NCBI GenBank assembly: GCA_945913255.1
Contig: CAMEDC010000007.1
Coordinates: forward strand, 39,593 to 103,592
Source of the DNA: an uncultured Lachnospiraceae bacterium
GTDB taxonomy: Bacteria > Bacillota > Clostridia > Lachnospirales > Lachnospiraceae
Length of the DNA stretch: 64,000 nt
Direction: 5' to 3'
Part shown: positions 18,226-26,795 of the stretch, in pieces
Layout: each line of letters opens with the position of its first letter
Numbering within the stretch: position 1 is the first letter of the stretch
The notes under the pieces: generated by a model
Database searches by the model: none
Seen by the model: the letters and a program-made list of their open reading frames with translations, nothing else
What the model was told of the DNA's origin: nothing
Position numbers and translations under genes: made by a program

Positions 18226-18282
18226 CTTACTTTACCTCTTTCCTTATGTTTATATGTGCTTATCTTCTGTCACATCGGTTGT

Positions 18283-18311
18283 ATTATCTCAAAGACGAAC
18301 CAAAAAGTCAA
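18283..18311 (-). promoter_or_regulatory. Promoter of pckA
   Basis: TTGACT (18306-18311), 17-base spacer, GATAAT (18283-18288) on the minus strand, 57 bases before the start codon. No clear terminator for the upstream aminopeptidase gene is visible in the same gap. Confidence 0.72.
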
Positions 18312-18347
18312 TAAATGCCACAAATTTTATGACGTTTTATAAATATT

Positions 18348-20195
18348 TTACAAACGAAAGGTACCTTCGTTCAACCCTTCTTTCAAAAAAATGGTATTGT
18401 CGACTTTTGTCTCTTTTCTGAGCCACTCCTTTTCCTCTTCATTCAGGTAAGGAGATATCTTTTCATATACCTGCTTCTGGTAAGCATACAGCTGAGCCCT
18501 CTGCTCTTCCGTCAGGAATCTCTCGTCAATCGCCTCCATGTCAATGGGAACCCAGGTCAATGTCTTAAAGTGCATAAACTGACCATATTCATTTTTCACA
18601 TCATTCTCCGCCACCATAACATTTTCAATACGAATACCGTGGCTTCCCTCAATATAGACACCGGGTTCGTTGGTAATGTCCATACCGGCCTCCAGTACTG
18701 CATCCACAGCCCCTTCCACGAAACGCCATCTTAGTCCCTGAGGTCCCTCATGCACATTCAGAATATAACCGACACCATGCCCCGTACCACATTTATAATC
18801 TATCCCGATATTCCAGAGGGGCTGACGCGCCAGAATATCCAGGTTTCTTCCCGTGCAGCCGTAAATCCAGCGTGCATTGGTCAGCTGCAGCATTCCTGCG
18901 GCAACCAGCGTATAATGCATCTTCATCTCCTCGGTAAGGGCTCCCAGCACAATGGTTCTTGTCACATCGGTGGTTCCTCCGAGATACTGTCCGCCGGAAT
19001 CAATCAGATATAAGCCTTCCGGTTTTAAAACCGCGTAGTTATCGGGCGTCGGCTCATAATGCATCATTGCCGCATTAGCTCCGTATGCGGAAATAGACGG
19101 GAAGGAAAGATCGATACATTCGGGAATCTCTCTGCGGAGCTCTTCCAGTTTGTCCGCTGCCGATATTTCAGTAATTTCCTGCTTTCCGATATTCGTCTTC
19201 AGCCAATAGATAAATTTTGTCAGGGCAACGCTGTCCTTTAAGTAGATTTCCTCCATGTTAGCAAGCTCTGTTTCATTCTTGATTGCCTTCAGTACCTCTG
19301 TAGGATTATTCTTTTCCACAACAGTCTGCTTCTCGCTCAGTATCTTGTAGATACAGAAACTGCAATGGCGGATATCCAGCATCACCTTTCTTCCGGCGGA
19401 CAGATTTTTTAAATATTCTGTTACCGTACTATATTCCTCAATCCTTATTCCCTTCGCCAGAAGATATCTCGTCACACTTTCATCCAGCGCGCTCTTTCCG
19501 ATAAACAGCACCGCTTCCTTTTCACTCAGATAGGCATAAGACATGGCGACAGGATTACATTCAACATCGCAGCCTCTGATATTGAAAAGCCACATGATAT
19601 CGTCCAGTTTCGTCAGAAGCAGGTCCTCTGCTCCCTGCTCGTGAACCTTATTTCTCACTTCGGCACACTTATCCTCAAAACTCTTTCCGGCGATTTTTTC
19701 CTCCAAAACGCTTACCTTACCTGCCGGGAAATCCGGTCTGTCCTTCCAGATGGTTTCGGCAAGATCCTTCTCATAGGCAAAATGAATTGCCTTATCCGCA
19801 AGCTTTTCTTCATATTCCTTACCCTGTCTGGTAGAAATGACCCTTCCGTCAAAGCCAAGCGTCTGTCCCTGTTTCATATTCTGCTGCAAAAACTCTGTTA
19901 TGGTAGGGACACCCTCATCCTGCATGCGGAACAGAGTAACCGTGGTTCCCCCCAGTTCCTTTTCCGCCTGAATGAAATATCTGCCGTCCGTCCAGAGTCC
20001 AGCACCTTCCTGCCAGACCAGAAGGGTACCGTTAGAACCGGTAAAATTACAGAAATATTCTCTCACCTTAAAATAATCGTTTACATACTCGGAATTATGG
20101 AAATCTGCCGTGGGCATCATATAAAAATCAATGCCTTCTTCCTTCATAACCGTTCTCAGCGCTGCCAGGCGCTCCTGAATCACCTTGTTTTCCAT
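18348..20195 (-). CDS. Xaa-Pro aminopeptidase (M24B, three-domain form)
   Basis: A 615-residue cytoplasmic metallopeptidase that removes N-terminal residues before proline. It has two tandem creatinase-like N-terminal domains (about 1-310) and a C-terminal pita-bread catalytic domain. Metal and substrate motifs are seen in order: IDSGGQYLGGTTDVTRT (two Asp ligands), GTGHGVG (His), ITNEPGVY (Glu) and GIRIENV (Glu). The length matches the long aminopeptidase P subgroup rather than the 350-residue type. Start chosen at ATG 20195, 9 bases after GGAAGG; an in-frame ATG at 20255 adds 20 unsupported residues. deoC lies upstream. Confidence 0.93.
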   Translation of the reverse strand: MENKVIQERLAALRTVMKEEGIDFYMMPTADFHNSEYVNDYFKVREYFCNFTGSNGTLLVWQEGAGLWTDGRYFIQAEKELGGTTVTLFRMQDEGVPTITEFLQQNMKQGQTLGFDGRVISTRQGKEYEEKLADKAIHFAYEKDLAETIWKDRPDFPAGKVSVLEEKIAGKSFEDKCAEVRNKVHEQGAEDLLLTKLDDIMWLFNIRGCDVECNPVAMSYAYLSEKEAVLFIGKSALDESVTRYLLAKGIRIEEYSTVTEYLKNLSAGRKVMLDIRHCSFCIYKILSEKQTVVEKNNPTEVLKAIKNETELANMEEIYLKDSVALTKFIYWLKTNIGKQEITEISAADKLEELRREIPECIDLSFPSISAYGANAAMMHYEPTPDNYAVLKPEGLYLIDSGGQYLGGTTDVTRTIVLGALTEEMKMHYTLVAAGMLQLTNARWIYGCTGRNLDILARQPLWNIGIDYKCGTGHGVGYILNVHEGPQGLRWRFVEGAVDAVLEAGMDITNEPGVYIEGSHGIRIENVMVAENDVKNEYGQFMHFKTLTWVPIDMEAIDERFLTEEQRAQLYAYQKQVYEKISPYLNEEEKEWLRKETKVDNTIFLKEGLNEGTFRL

Positions 20196-20284
20196 ACTGT
20201 TATGTCCTTCCTCTATCTTTACCCTGTCTGAAATTTTTCTAATTCTGTTTTTCATTGCTTTACGAAATCATTTTTATCAGATTC

Positions 20285-20950
20285 TTAGTATCCGCTTGTT
20301 TCCTGACCCTTGCACAATCCCACTGCCCTTGAGGTTCCTATACGATCACATCCCAGTTCCAAAAACATTTTCAGATCGTCCAGTGTGGAGACACCGCCTG
20401 CAGCCTTGATTTTTACCCCGGGACCGATATGCTTTTTAAAAAGTTCCACGTCCTCTTTCGTGGCACCACCCGTTCCGAAACCGGTAGAAGTCTTGATATA
20501 ATCCGCTCCGGCATTTGTAACAGCTTTACACATCGCAATCTTTTCTTCTTCCGTCAGATAGCAGGTCTCGATAATAACCTTCAGGATATGCTCTCCGCAT
20601 TCTGCCTTCAGCGCGCGGATTTCTTCTTCCACTTTATCAAATAACCCGTTTTTAACATCGCTGATATTGACTACCATATCAATCTCATTGCAGCCGTCTG
20701 CAAGTGCCTGCCTGATTTCCGCTGCCTTTGCCTCCGTCACGCTGTAACCCAGAGGGAAGCCTACCACTGTGCAGATATTCACCTTATCTCCATAGGTATC
20801 ATGAATTCTCTTAATGTAAGTCGGCGGTACGCAGACACTTGCGGTTCTGTACTCTACCTCTTCATCGCAAAGTTTTACAATGTCATCCCAGGTGGCAAAT
20901 GCCTTTAGCTGGGTATGGTCTACATGGCTTAACATTTCCTGTATTGTCAT
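20285..20950 (-). CDS. deoC: Deoxyribose-phosphate aldolase
   Basis: Cleaves 2-deoxyribose 5-phosphate to acetaldehyde and glyceraldehyde 3-phosphate in deoxynucleoside catabolism. It is a 221-residue TIM-barrel class I aldolase. The Schiff-base lysine lies in GADYIKTSTGFG near residue 152 and the second lysine in VKIKAAGGV near 183; the early Asp is in EIDMVVNI. ATG 20950 is preceded by GAGAGGAAAT with short spacing, and ATG 20962 is an alternative adding four residues. Other deo genes are not in the window. Confidence 0.95.
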   Translation of the reverse strand: MTIQEMLSHVDHTQLKAFATWDDIVKLCDEEVEYRTASVCVPPTYIKRIHDTYGDKVNICTVVGFPLGYSVTEAKAAEIRQALADGCNEIDMVVNISDVKNGLFDKVEEEIRALKAECGEHILKVIIETCYLTEEEKIAMCKAVTNAGADYIKTSTGFGTGGATKEDVELFKKHIGPGVKIKAAGGVSTLDDLKMFLELGCDRIGTSRAVGLCKGQETSGY

Positions 20951-21010
20951 ATTTCCTCTCATTCTGCTGTTGTAACAGCCCTCGTCTATAATGATTACTT
21001 TTCACGCTTC

Positions 21011-21037
21011 AAAAGAGCGCCCTAGGGACGCTCTTTT
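21011..21037. terminator. Terminator after thrC
   Basis: Hairpin AAAAGAGCG-TCCCTAGGG-CGCTCTTTT on the minus strand, symmetrical so functional in principle both ways. It lies 10 bases past the thrC stop and isolates thrC from deoC. Confidence 0.8.
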
Positions 21038-21046
21038 CATAAAGTC

Positions 21047-22534
21047 CTAAATATGCAAAAATTCCTTTACGGTATCCTTCATTTTGTCCACATCACACTG
21101 AACATCGTGTACCACAGGTGCTGTACGGATTTCCTCTATTGCCTTCGGAACCGCTACATTTGCAATTCTTGACAGCTCATCTACCAGTTCGAAATCTCCC
21201 ATCGCATCGTACTTCCTGTCAATGGCGTTCATAACGCTTCTGGTAAACTTAAAAGGGCTTGCCGTGGAAGCAATAACCGTCTTTGTCTTATCCCCGGTTT
21301 CCTCCACATATTTCCTGTAAACAGCAGAAGCAACCGATGTATGCGTATCAATCACATATCCGCAGTCCTCATAGAGACGTTTGATTTCTGCCGCAGTTTC
21401 CTCTTCACTTGCAAAATTTCCATAAAAATCAGCAAGTTCAGCCTTCATCTTCTCTGTGATTTCATATCTGCCCTTTCCGGTAAGCGCTGCCATCAGTTCC
21501 CTGTTTTTATCTGCATCATTTCCGGCAATGCGGTAAATTAATCTTTCCAGATTACTGGAAATCAGAATATCCATGGAAGGTGAAGTGGTCAGGACAAATT
21601 CTCTGTTTTTGTCGTAAGTTCCCGTACGGAAGAAGTCATACAGTACCTTGTTGTCATTGGAAGCACAAATCAGTTTTCCAATAGGAAGTCCCATGTTCTT
21701 TGCATAAAAAGCCGCGAGTATGTTTCCGAAGTTACCTGTGGGTACAACTACGTTGATTTTCTCTCCGTCACTGATTTTCCCTTCTTTTAAGAGAGTCGCA
21801 TACGCATATACATAATAGCAAATCTGCGGTACCAGACGGCCGATATTAATGGAATTTGCTGAGGAAAACTGAAATCCCTTCTCATTCATCTCAGCCGCCA
21901 GTTCTTTATCAGAGAAAATTTTCTTCACTCCGGTCTGGGCATCATCAAAGTTTCCATGGATACCAACCACCAGCGTATTGGCACCTTTCTGAGTTACCAT
22001 CTGTTTCTCCTGAATAGGACTGACACCATTTTTCGGATAGAACACAATGATTCTAGTTCCCTCCACATCTGCAAAACCTGCCAGTGCTGCCTTACCGGTA
22101 TCCCCGGAAGTAGCTGTCAGAATCACGATTTCATTTTTAATACGGTTTTTGCGCGCAGACGTAATCATCAGATGCGGAAGAATGGATAAAGCCATATCCT
22201 TAAAAGCAATTGTGGAGCCATGGAACAGTTCCAGATAGTAAGCACCTTCTGCCTCAACAAGAGGAGCAATCACTTCTGTATCAAATTTGGAATCATAGGC
22301 TCTCTCAATACAGGTTTTCAATTCCTCTTCCGAAAAATCCGTGAGATACAGCTTCATTACCTCATAAGCCACCTGTTGGTAAGTCATTTCCGACAGTTCT
22401 TTCAAGCTCTTATCCAGAGCCGGAATATGATCCGGTACAAAAAGTCCTCCATCGTCGGACAATCCCTTTAAAATTGCTTCCGAAGCCTTTACTGGATTCC
22501 CCTTACTTCTTGTGCTGTTGTAGAATACTTCCAT
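21047..22534 (-). CDS. thrC: Threonine synthase
   Basis: PLP enzyme converting O-phosphohomoserine to threonine. 495 residues, the length of the yeast/E. coli-like long class. The N-terminus YNSTRSKGNPVKASEAILKG is typical, the PLP lysine sits in FHGSTIAFKDMAL near residue 113, and the phosphate-binding TATSGDTGKAAL block follows near 145. The ATG has a strong GAGGAG site. The gene ends at its own terminator; thrA and thrB are not adjacent, so it is regulated alone here. Confidence 0.96.
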   Translation of the reverse strand: MEVFYNSTRSKGNPVKASEAILKGLSDDGGLFVPDHIPALDKSLKELSEMTYQQVAYEVMKLYLTDFSEEELKTCIERAYDSKFDTEVIAPLVEAEGAYYLELFHGSTIAFKDMALSILPHLMITSARKNRIKNEIVILTATSGDTGKAALAGFADVEGTRIIVFYPKNGVSPIQEKQMVTQKGANTLVVGIHGNFDDAQTGVKKIFSDKELAAEMNEKGFQFSSANSINIGRLVPQICYYVYAYATLLKEGKISDGEKINVVVPTGNFGNILAAFYAKNMGLPIGKLICASNDNKVLYDFFRTGTYDKNREFVLTTSPSMDILISSNLERLIYRIAGNDADKNRELMAALTGKGRYEITEKMKAELADFYGNFASEEETAAEIKRLYEDCGYVIDTHTSVASAVYRKYVEETGDKTKTVIASTASPFKFTRSVMNAIDRKYDAMGDFELVDELSRIANVAVPKAIEEIRTAPVVHDVQCDVDKMKDTVKEFLHI

Positions 22535-22589
22535 TTTTTCATTCTCCTCTTATCTTTTTCATCCATATATGTAATGCCCTTAGAGCAAC

Positions 22590-23771
22590 TTAGTTCCCGG
22601 CAGCCTGCTTACTTTTGCTGAGTTCCAAGAGCTTGTCTCTCATCTCATTTTCCAGCCTCTGAAGCTCCACCTCGGCATTTCTACGCTTTTCACGACCTTC
22701 TTCCTGAATCTTCAGCACTTCATCCAGTGTGTTGATTAAGGTCTGGTTAGTCGTCTGGAGCGTCTCGATATCCACGATACCGCGTTCGCTTTCTTTTGCC
22801 GTTTCCAATGTTGCTACCTTCAGATTTTCTGCATTTTTCTTCAGCAGCTCGTTTGTCATATCGCTGACTTCTCTCTGTGCTTTGGCTGCATCGGTGGAAT
22901 GATTCAGTCCAATGGCTATCACCATCTGACTTTTCCAAAGGGGAATGGTATTGACAAGTGTGGATTGAATCTTATCACTCATCACCGTATCATTATTCTG
23001 TATCAGTCTTATCTGAGGTGCCATCTGCAATGCAACCATTCTTGTCAGTTCCAGATCATGAATTTTTTTCTCAAACCGGTTGCACATTTCCGAGAAATCT
23101 CTTGCCGCCTGTGTATCTTCCGGCAGATTACTCTTTTCTGCTTTTGCTACCAGTTCAGGAAGTTCTACCTCAACAGCTTCCTTCAGCTTCTTCTTTCCTG
23201 CAAGAATATACATGGACAATTCCTTGAAATAATTTAAATTCAAATCATACATTTTGTCCAGCATGGCCACATCCTTCAGCAACGTAATCTGATGCGCCTC
23301 CAGTGCTTCGCTGATTTTATTGACATTGACTTCCGCCTTGTCATACTTTGCCTTCATATTGGCCAGTTTATTGGCATTCTTTTTAAACATGCCAAAAAAT
23401 CCTTTGCTTTCCTCCTCATCCTCGATGCTTCGAAGTTCCGCAACCACCTGAGTCAGCATTTCACCGACTTCGCCCATATCCTTTGTGCGTACATTGCTCA
23501 GTGCTGACTCGGAAAAATCAGCAATCTTTTTCTGACAGCCTGCACCATATTGTAAAATTGCCTGGGTGTTTTTAATGTCAATCTGCGCGGCAAAATCATC
23601 CACCATCTTCTGTTCTTCCGGTGTCAGCTGTACCTCCATAGTCTCTTCTGCATTTCCCATCGCCGGCTTCTCCGCCTTTACCGCCTCCGCCGGGACCTGC
23701 GGTTCTGTATCTGGAAGCGGCTCAAAAGTAAGCGTCGGTGCTTCTTTCAACAATTCATCAATATCGTTCAT
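22590..23771 (-). CDS. TelA/KlaA family protein (toxic anion resistance)
   Basis: A 393-residue, predominantly helical and highly charged cytoplasmic protein of the TelA (toxic anion resistance) family. The acidic N-terminus (residues 1-60) is followed by a long helical array with the family block KGFFGMFKKNANKLANMKAKYD near residue 115 and the conserved IGLNHSTDAAKAQREVSDMTNELL near 305. The family was named for plasmid tellurite resistance, but chromosomal copies beside xpaC have no proven role. Start at ATG 23771 behind AGGAGG. It follows the xpaC-like gene by 27 bases; such pairs recur in Firmicutes. Confidence 0.88.
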   Translation of the reverse strand: MNDIDELLKEAPTLTFEPLPDTEPQVPAEAVKAEKPAMGNAEETMEVQLTPEEQKMVDDFAAQIDIKNTQAILQYGAGCQKKIADFSESALSNVRTKDMGEVGEMLTQVVAELRSIEDEEESKGFFGMFKKNANKLANMKAKYDKAEVNVNKISEALEAHQITLLKDVAMLDKMYDLNLNYFKELSMYILAGKKKLKEAVEVELPELVAKAEKSNLPEDTQAARDFSEMCNRFEKKIHDLELTRMVALQMAPQIRLIQNNDTVMSDKIQSTLVNTIPLWKSQMVIAIGLNHSTDAAKAQREVSDMTNELLKKNAENLKVATLETAKESERGIVDIETLQTTNQTLINTLDEVLKIQEEGREKRRNAEVELQRLENEMRDKLLELSKSKQAAGN

Positions 23772-23798
23772 TCCTGTATCCTCCTGCCTCATGGCATT

Positions 23799-25028
23799 TT
23801 ATTGTACGTTAACAAATTCTTTCTGTTTTGTCAGTCCTTCCTTTGCCAGCATGGTCTGCAAAACCTGCGCATCCGCAGTCACATCAAATGCAGTATCACG
23901 GAACATTCTGTTCAACAGTTCCTCAAAAGCACTGTTTATGGAATCCAAGGTTTTTTCAATTTCTGCCTTTGCTTCAGCGATCTCTTCCCCCTGCGCACTC
24001 AAATCATCAAATTCCTCATAAGCGCTCACCAGTTTCAAAGTTGTGGGAAGATAGTAATTCATAAACTTCCGCATCTGCGGCAGTTGTTCGGGATGTTCCC
24101 GAAGTCCCTCAAAAATCTCTTTCAACAGGTTCTCAAGCCGAAACAGTTTTGCTGAAATCTCTTCTCCGGGAATATTATCGTTCATCTCGCGGAGCCTTTT
24201 AATGCAATCCTGCCCTTCGGCAATTACCTCTTCCAGACCGTTGTCCTCAGCAGGCTGCTTGGGCTTCTCAACAGTCTTTTGCTGTTCCTTTTCCTTCTGC
24301 TCCCGTTCCTGAATTTTTCTCTGTTTCTCCAGTTCCAGATATTCTCTGTAAATCTTATCATCCAGCATCAGGCAGGTTTCCTGCATATCCAGATGTCCTT
24401 CCGGGAAGAAACCCTTATCCAGCATCTTTTTGATATCTTTTAAAACAAACTTCTTTGTTTTTCCGGTATGAAGGGACAGATTCTCCACATTGCTGTAATG
24501 ATTATGTCCGCATAGTTCCAGATATTTCTGGGCACGTTTCAGACGGGTTTTCTGGCTGCATCCGACATTTATCATGCCGATAAAGACAAAAAGCAACAGT
24601 ATAAAGACAAAGAAAGCAGTCCACCATCCGTTTCCATTCAAACATGCAATTCCCAAAAAAGTGGCTGAAAGGATTGCCATAATTCCCGTTCCGATACCGC
24701 CGAATATCTGATACAGCGTTCCCGATACCTTACCGATCTTCACAAAAGGTGCACGCAATCTGGACACAGCTGTGACACGCTCCCGTTCTTTTCTCTCTCT
24801 TTCCGCCTGTGCACGTTTCCGTTCTCTGGTCGCATTTTCCATCTGTTCCGTGTAATTGAAGGTTCCATTGATTCCATCCGATACAACCTGTCCTACCTTC
24901 ACAGAAACATCCTTCACGGTTCCCGTAACAACATCTCCAAGATCACGGAAATTTCCAGTGCGCAGTGCATCTTCCACCGCTCCGCGGATTTCTTCTCCTA
25001 TATTGCTCCACGATTTATCTTCGCTCAT
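23799..25028 (-). CDS. XpaC-like protein (5-bromo-4-chloroindolyl phosphate hydrolysis family)
   Basis: A 409-residue protein with an N-terminal amphipathic/charged stretch (about 1-95), two adjacent hydrophobic segments (about 103-145) that make a membrane hairpin, and a helical cytoplasmic C-terminal domain rich in Lys and Glu (about 160-409). The order and the GTGIMAILSATFLGIACL membrane block match XpaC. The family name comes from an indirect plate phenotype, not a shown enzyme activity. ATG 25028 follows AAGGAATACAGTA. It heads a two-gene unit with the TelA-family gene. Confidence 0.82.
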   Translation of the reverse strand: MSEDKSWSNIGEEIRGAVEDALRTGNFRDLGDVVTGTVKDVSVKVGQVVSDGINGTFNYTEQMENATRERKRAQAERERKERERVTAVSRLRAPFVKIGKVSGTLYQIFGGIGTGIMAILSATFLGIACLNGNGWWTAFFVFILLLFVFIGMINVGCSQKTRLKRAQKYLELCGHNHYSNVENLSLHTGKTKKFVLKDIKKMLDKGFFPEGHLDMQETCLMLDDKIYREYLELEKQRKIQEREQKEKEQQKTVEKPKQPAEDNGLEEVIAEGQDCIKRLREMNDNIPGEEISAKLFRLENLLKEIFEGLREHPEQLPQMRKFMNYYLPTTLKLVSAYEEFDDLSAQGEEIAEAKAEIEKTLDSINSAFEELLNRMFRDTAFDVTADAQVLQTMLAKEGLTKQKEFVNVQ

Positions 25029-25142
25029 TACTGTATTCCTTTTGTTTATATCTGAAATTCTTTCAAAATAATGTTTCCATATTAACTCTCAAACCAATAC
25101 TTCGTGCTTATTATCCCATAAATGCCACTCCATGGCAAGAAT

Positions 25143-25820
25143 TTATTTAAAGAACTCATGCCCACCATGTTGAAAAAGGAAAGTCAGGTTATTGTCAAAC
25201 CACTTCATCTTTTCACTGTCTGCATATTTTCTTGCTGCAAAATAAAGAGCCCCTTCAGAAATGTCCTCTCCCATCAGTGCACGACCAACCGCATTTACCG
25301 TCTCTTCACTGATTCGTACTTTATAATAGCTTCCGTTTGAAACAGGTGAAAACTGTGTCACCCCTTTTTCCTGCTGAAACACAACTTCTGTCACCGTTTC
25401 CGGGAACTGTGCACTGTTCACACGATTCAAAACTACATTTGCCACAAGAAGCTTTCCGTCCTCATCCTCACATCCCGCTTCTGCTTCCACAATCCGAAGC
25501 AATACTTCTAACTCAGAATCGTTCAAATCATACAGAAGCTTCTGTTCTACCACCTGATAATCTACCACGCGCTGTCCTGAAACTGCCACATCCGCTATTC
25601 CAAGTCCACTGCTCTCACTGCTTTCTTTCTGACAGTCTTCTTCCACAGATGCCTGCTTCTCCCTGTTTCTTGCCTTTTCCTCCAGTTCCTCCAATTCAAG
25701 ATGAAGCATCCTGACCGGCTGGGAAGCAATCCTTTCCGCCTCAGATTCCCTGACACAGACAAAGCCAAGAATAAAAATCAGATTTCCCAAAACCAACAGG
25801 CTCACTGCCTTTTTATACAT
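25143..25820 (-). CDS. SleB-like cell wall hydrolase
   Basis: A secreted or membrane-tethered 225-residue protein: an N-terminal hydrophobic segment (residues 4-21), a helical linker rich in Glu (about 28-70), and a C-terminal hydrolase-2/SleB domain from about residue 105. The domain shows the family's LLRIVEAEAGCEDEDGKLLV start, ANVVLNRVNS, the QFSPVSNGSY block and ALYFAARK. SleB-type enzymes are lytic transglycosylases acting in spore germination or vegetative wall turnover; no extra peptidoglycan-binding domain is present. The start is set at ATG 25820 behind GGAAAGG, excluding 46 upstream in-frame codons. It is divergent from the AP2-like gene. Confidence 0.85.
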   Translation of the reverse strand: MYKKAVSLLVLGNLIFILGFVCVRESEAERIASQPVRMLHLELEELEEKARNREKQASVEEDCQKESSESSGLGIADVAVSGQRVVDYQVVEQKLLYDLNDSELEVLLRIVEAEAGCEDEDGKLLVANVVLNRVNSAQFPETVTEVVFQQEKGVTQFSPVSNGSYYKVRISEETVNAVGRALMGEDISEGALYFAARKYADSEKMKWFDNNLTFLFQHGGHEFFK

Positions 25821-25890
25821 ACATTTTTCAGTCCTTTCCGATTTATCAGACGTATTACGCCTGTCCGATATATCAGTATATGAGAGGAGT

Positions 25891-25919
25891 TTGAAAAATA
25901 TATCCGAAAATGATATACT
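25891..25919 (+). promoter_or_regulatory. Promoter of the AP2/HNH-like gene
   Basis: TTGAAA (25891-25896), 17-base spacer, TATACT (25914-25919) on the plus strand, 32 bases ahead of the GTG start. Confidence 0.7.
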
Positions 25920-25951
25920 TGCAATAAAGTAAAATGAAGTGAGGATTTCCT

Positions 25952-26779
25952 GTGGCAAACTCCCGTAATATATCCAATCAGGAGAATACCCATTTTGAGG
26001 GTGTCTTCCCCGCCGTCAAAAAAAACGGCGAGGCTTATTTTCGTGCCTCTTTGACTTATCGCAGAAAACACATCAGTCTTGGCAGTTTTTCCACTGCAGA
26101 ACTTGCCCACGCTGCTTACAGAGAAGGTCGTCGCCTATTGACTGATTTCACCTGCACACCCGATACATACAGCATTTCTTCTCCTCTTTCTTTTGAAAAA
26201 TGGATTTGCCTGATCAATTTTCGGGACAACGGTCTTTATTTTGGTACACCGATTTATGTTGGCAGAAAGCTTTTCTATTACTATCTCTCTCCCGGAAAAA
26301 TACTGAAATTTGACCCGGATGACCTCTTTTATTATTCCTCTCACAAAATCATGTGTCGGGGAAATCACTATTTTGTTGCCGATTACGGGATGCAAATCAG
26401 TATTGTAACCAGATACGGCATTAAACCCTATGCGAGAGAAGGACGGGATTTTCGCTTTATCAACGGCGATTCCACTGATTTCCGACGTGAAAATCTGGAA
26501 ATTTTGAATTGTTACCATGGTGTGAGCCACGAACACAAAAACGGCCGCATTCTATATGTTACCCGTATCCATATCAGAGGAAATTATCTTGTGGGCCGCT
26601 ATTCAGATGAACTGGAAGCCGCCATCGCATATAATAAAGCTATCGATATACTGAAAAAGAATGGTATTACACGCAATTACACTCCCAATGAAATCTTTGG
26701 TATTTCACCCAGCCGATATGCTGAAATCTATACCGGAATTCATATCTCACCAAAAATAACAGCCTGCAGGCCACAATAG
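25952..26779 (+). CDS. Solitary AP2-domain protein with degenerate HNH-like core
   Basis: A 275-residue protein not assignable to a named function. Residues about 28-62 (YFRASL...HISLGSF...AAYREG) and 202-236 (YVTRIHIRG...VGRYSD...AAIAYNKA) are two AP2-type DNA-binding repeats. Between them, residues 119-185 resemble the HNH module of phage and intron AP2/HNH endonucleases, ending FINGDSTDFRRENLE, which parallels the usual VDHINGN...DNRRENLE. The catalytic Asp-His is replaced by Arg-Phe and the first histidine is missing, so nuclease activity is unlikely. I infer a sequence-specific DNA-binding protein derived from a homing-endonuclease-type ancestor. It starts with GTG after GAGG and is a single-gene unit with its own promoter and terminator, against the prevailing gene direction. 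Confidence 0.7.
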   Translation: MANSRNISNQENTHFEGVFPAVKKNGEAYFRASLTYRRKHISLGSFSTAELAHAAYREGRRLLTDFTCTPDTYSISSPLSFEKWICLINFRDNGLYFGTPIYVGRKLFYYYLSPGKILKFDPDDLFYYSSHKIMCRGNHYFVADYGMQISIVTRYGIKPYAREGRDFRFINGDSTDFRRENLEILNCYHGVSHEHKNGRILYVTRIHIRGNYLVGRYSDELEAAIAYNKAIDILKKNGITRNYTPNEIFGISPSRYAEIYTGIHISPKITACRPQ

Positions 26780-26795
26780 TCTGCAAGCTGTTATT
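26755..26795. terminator. Terminator between the AP2-like gene and the GH25 gene
   Basis: Arms AATAACAG-CCTGCAG and CTGCAAG-CTGTTATT with an 11-base loop, followed by TCTACTTTT on the plus strand. It covers the last codons of the AP2-like gene and abuts the convergent lysozyme stop, so it can serve both. Confidence 0.7.
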
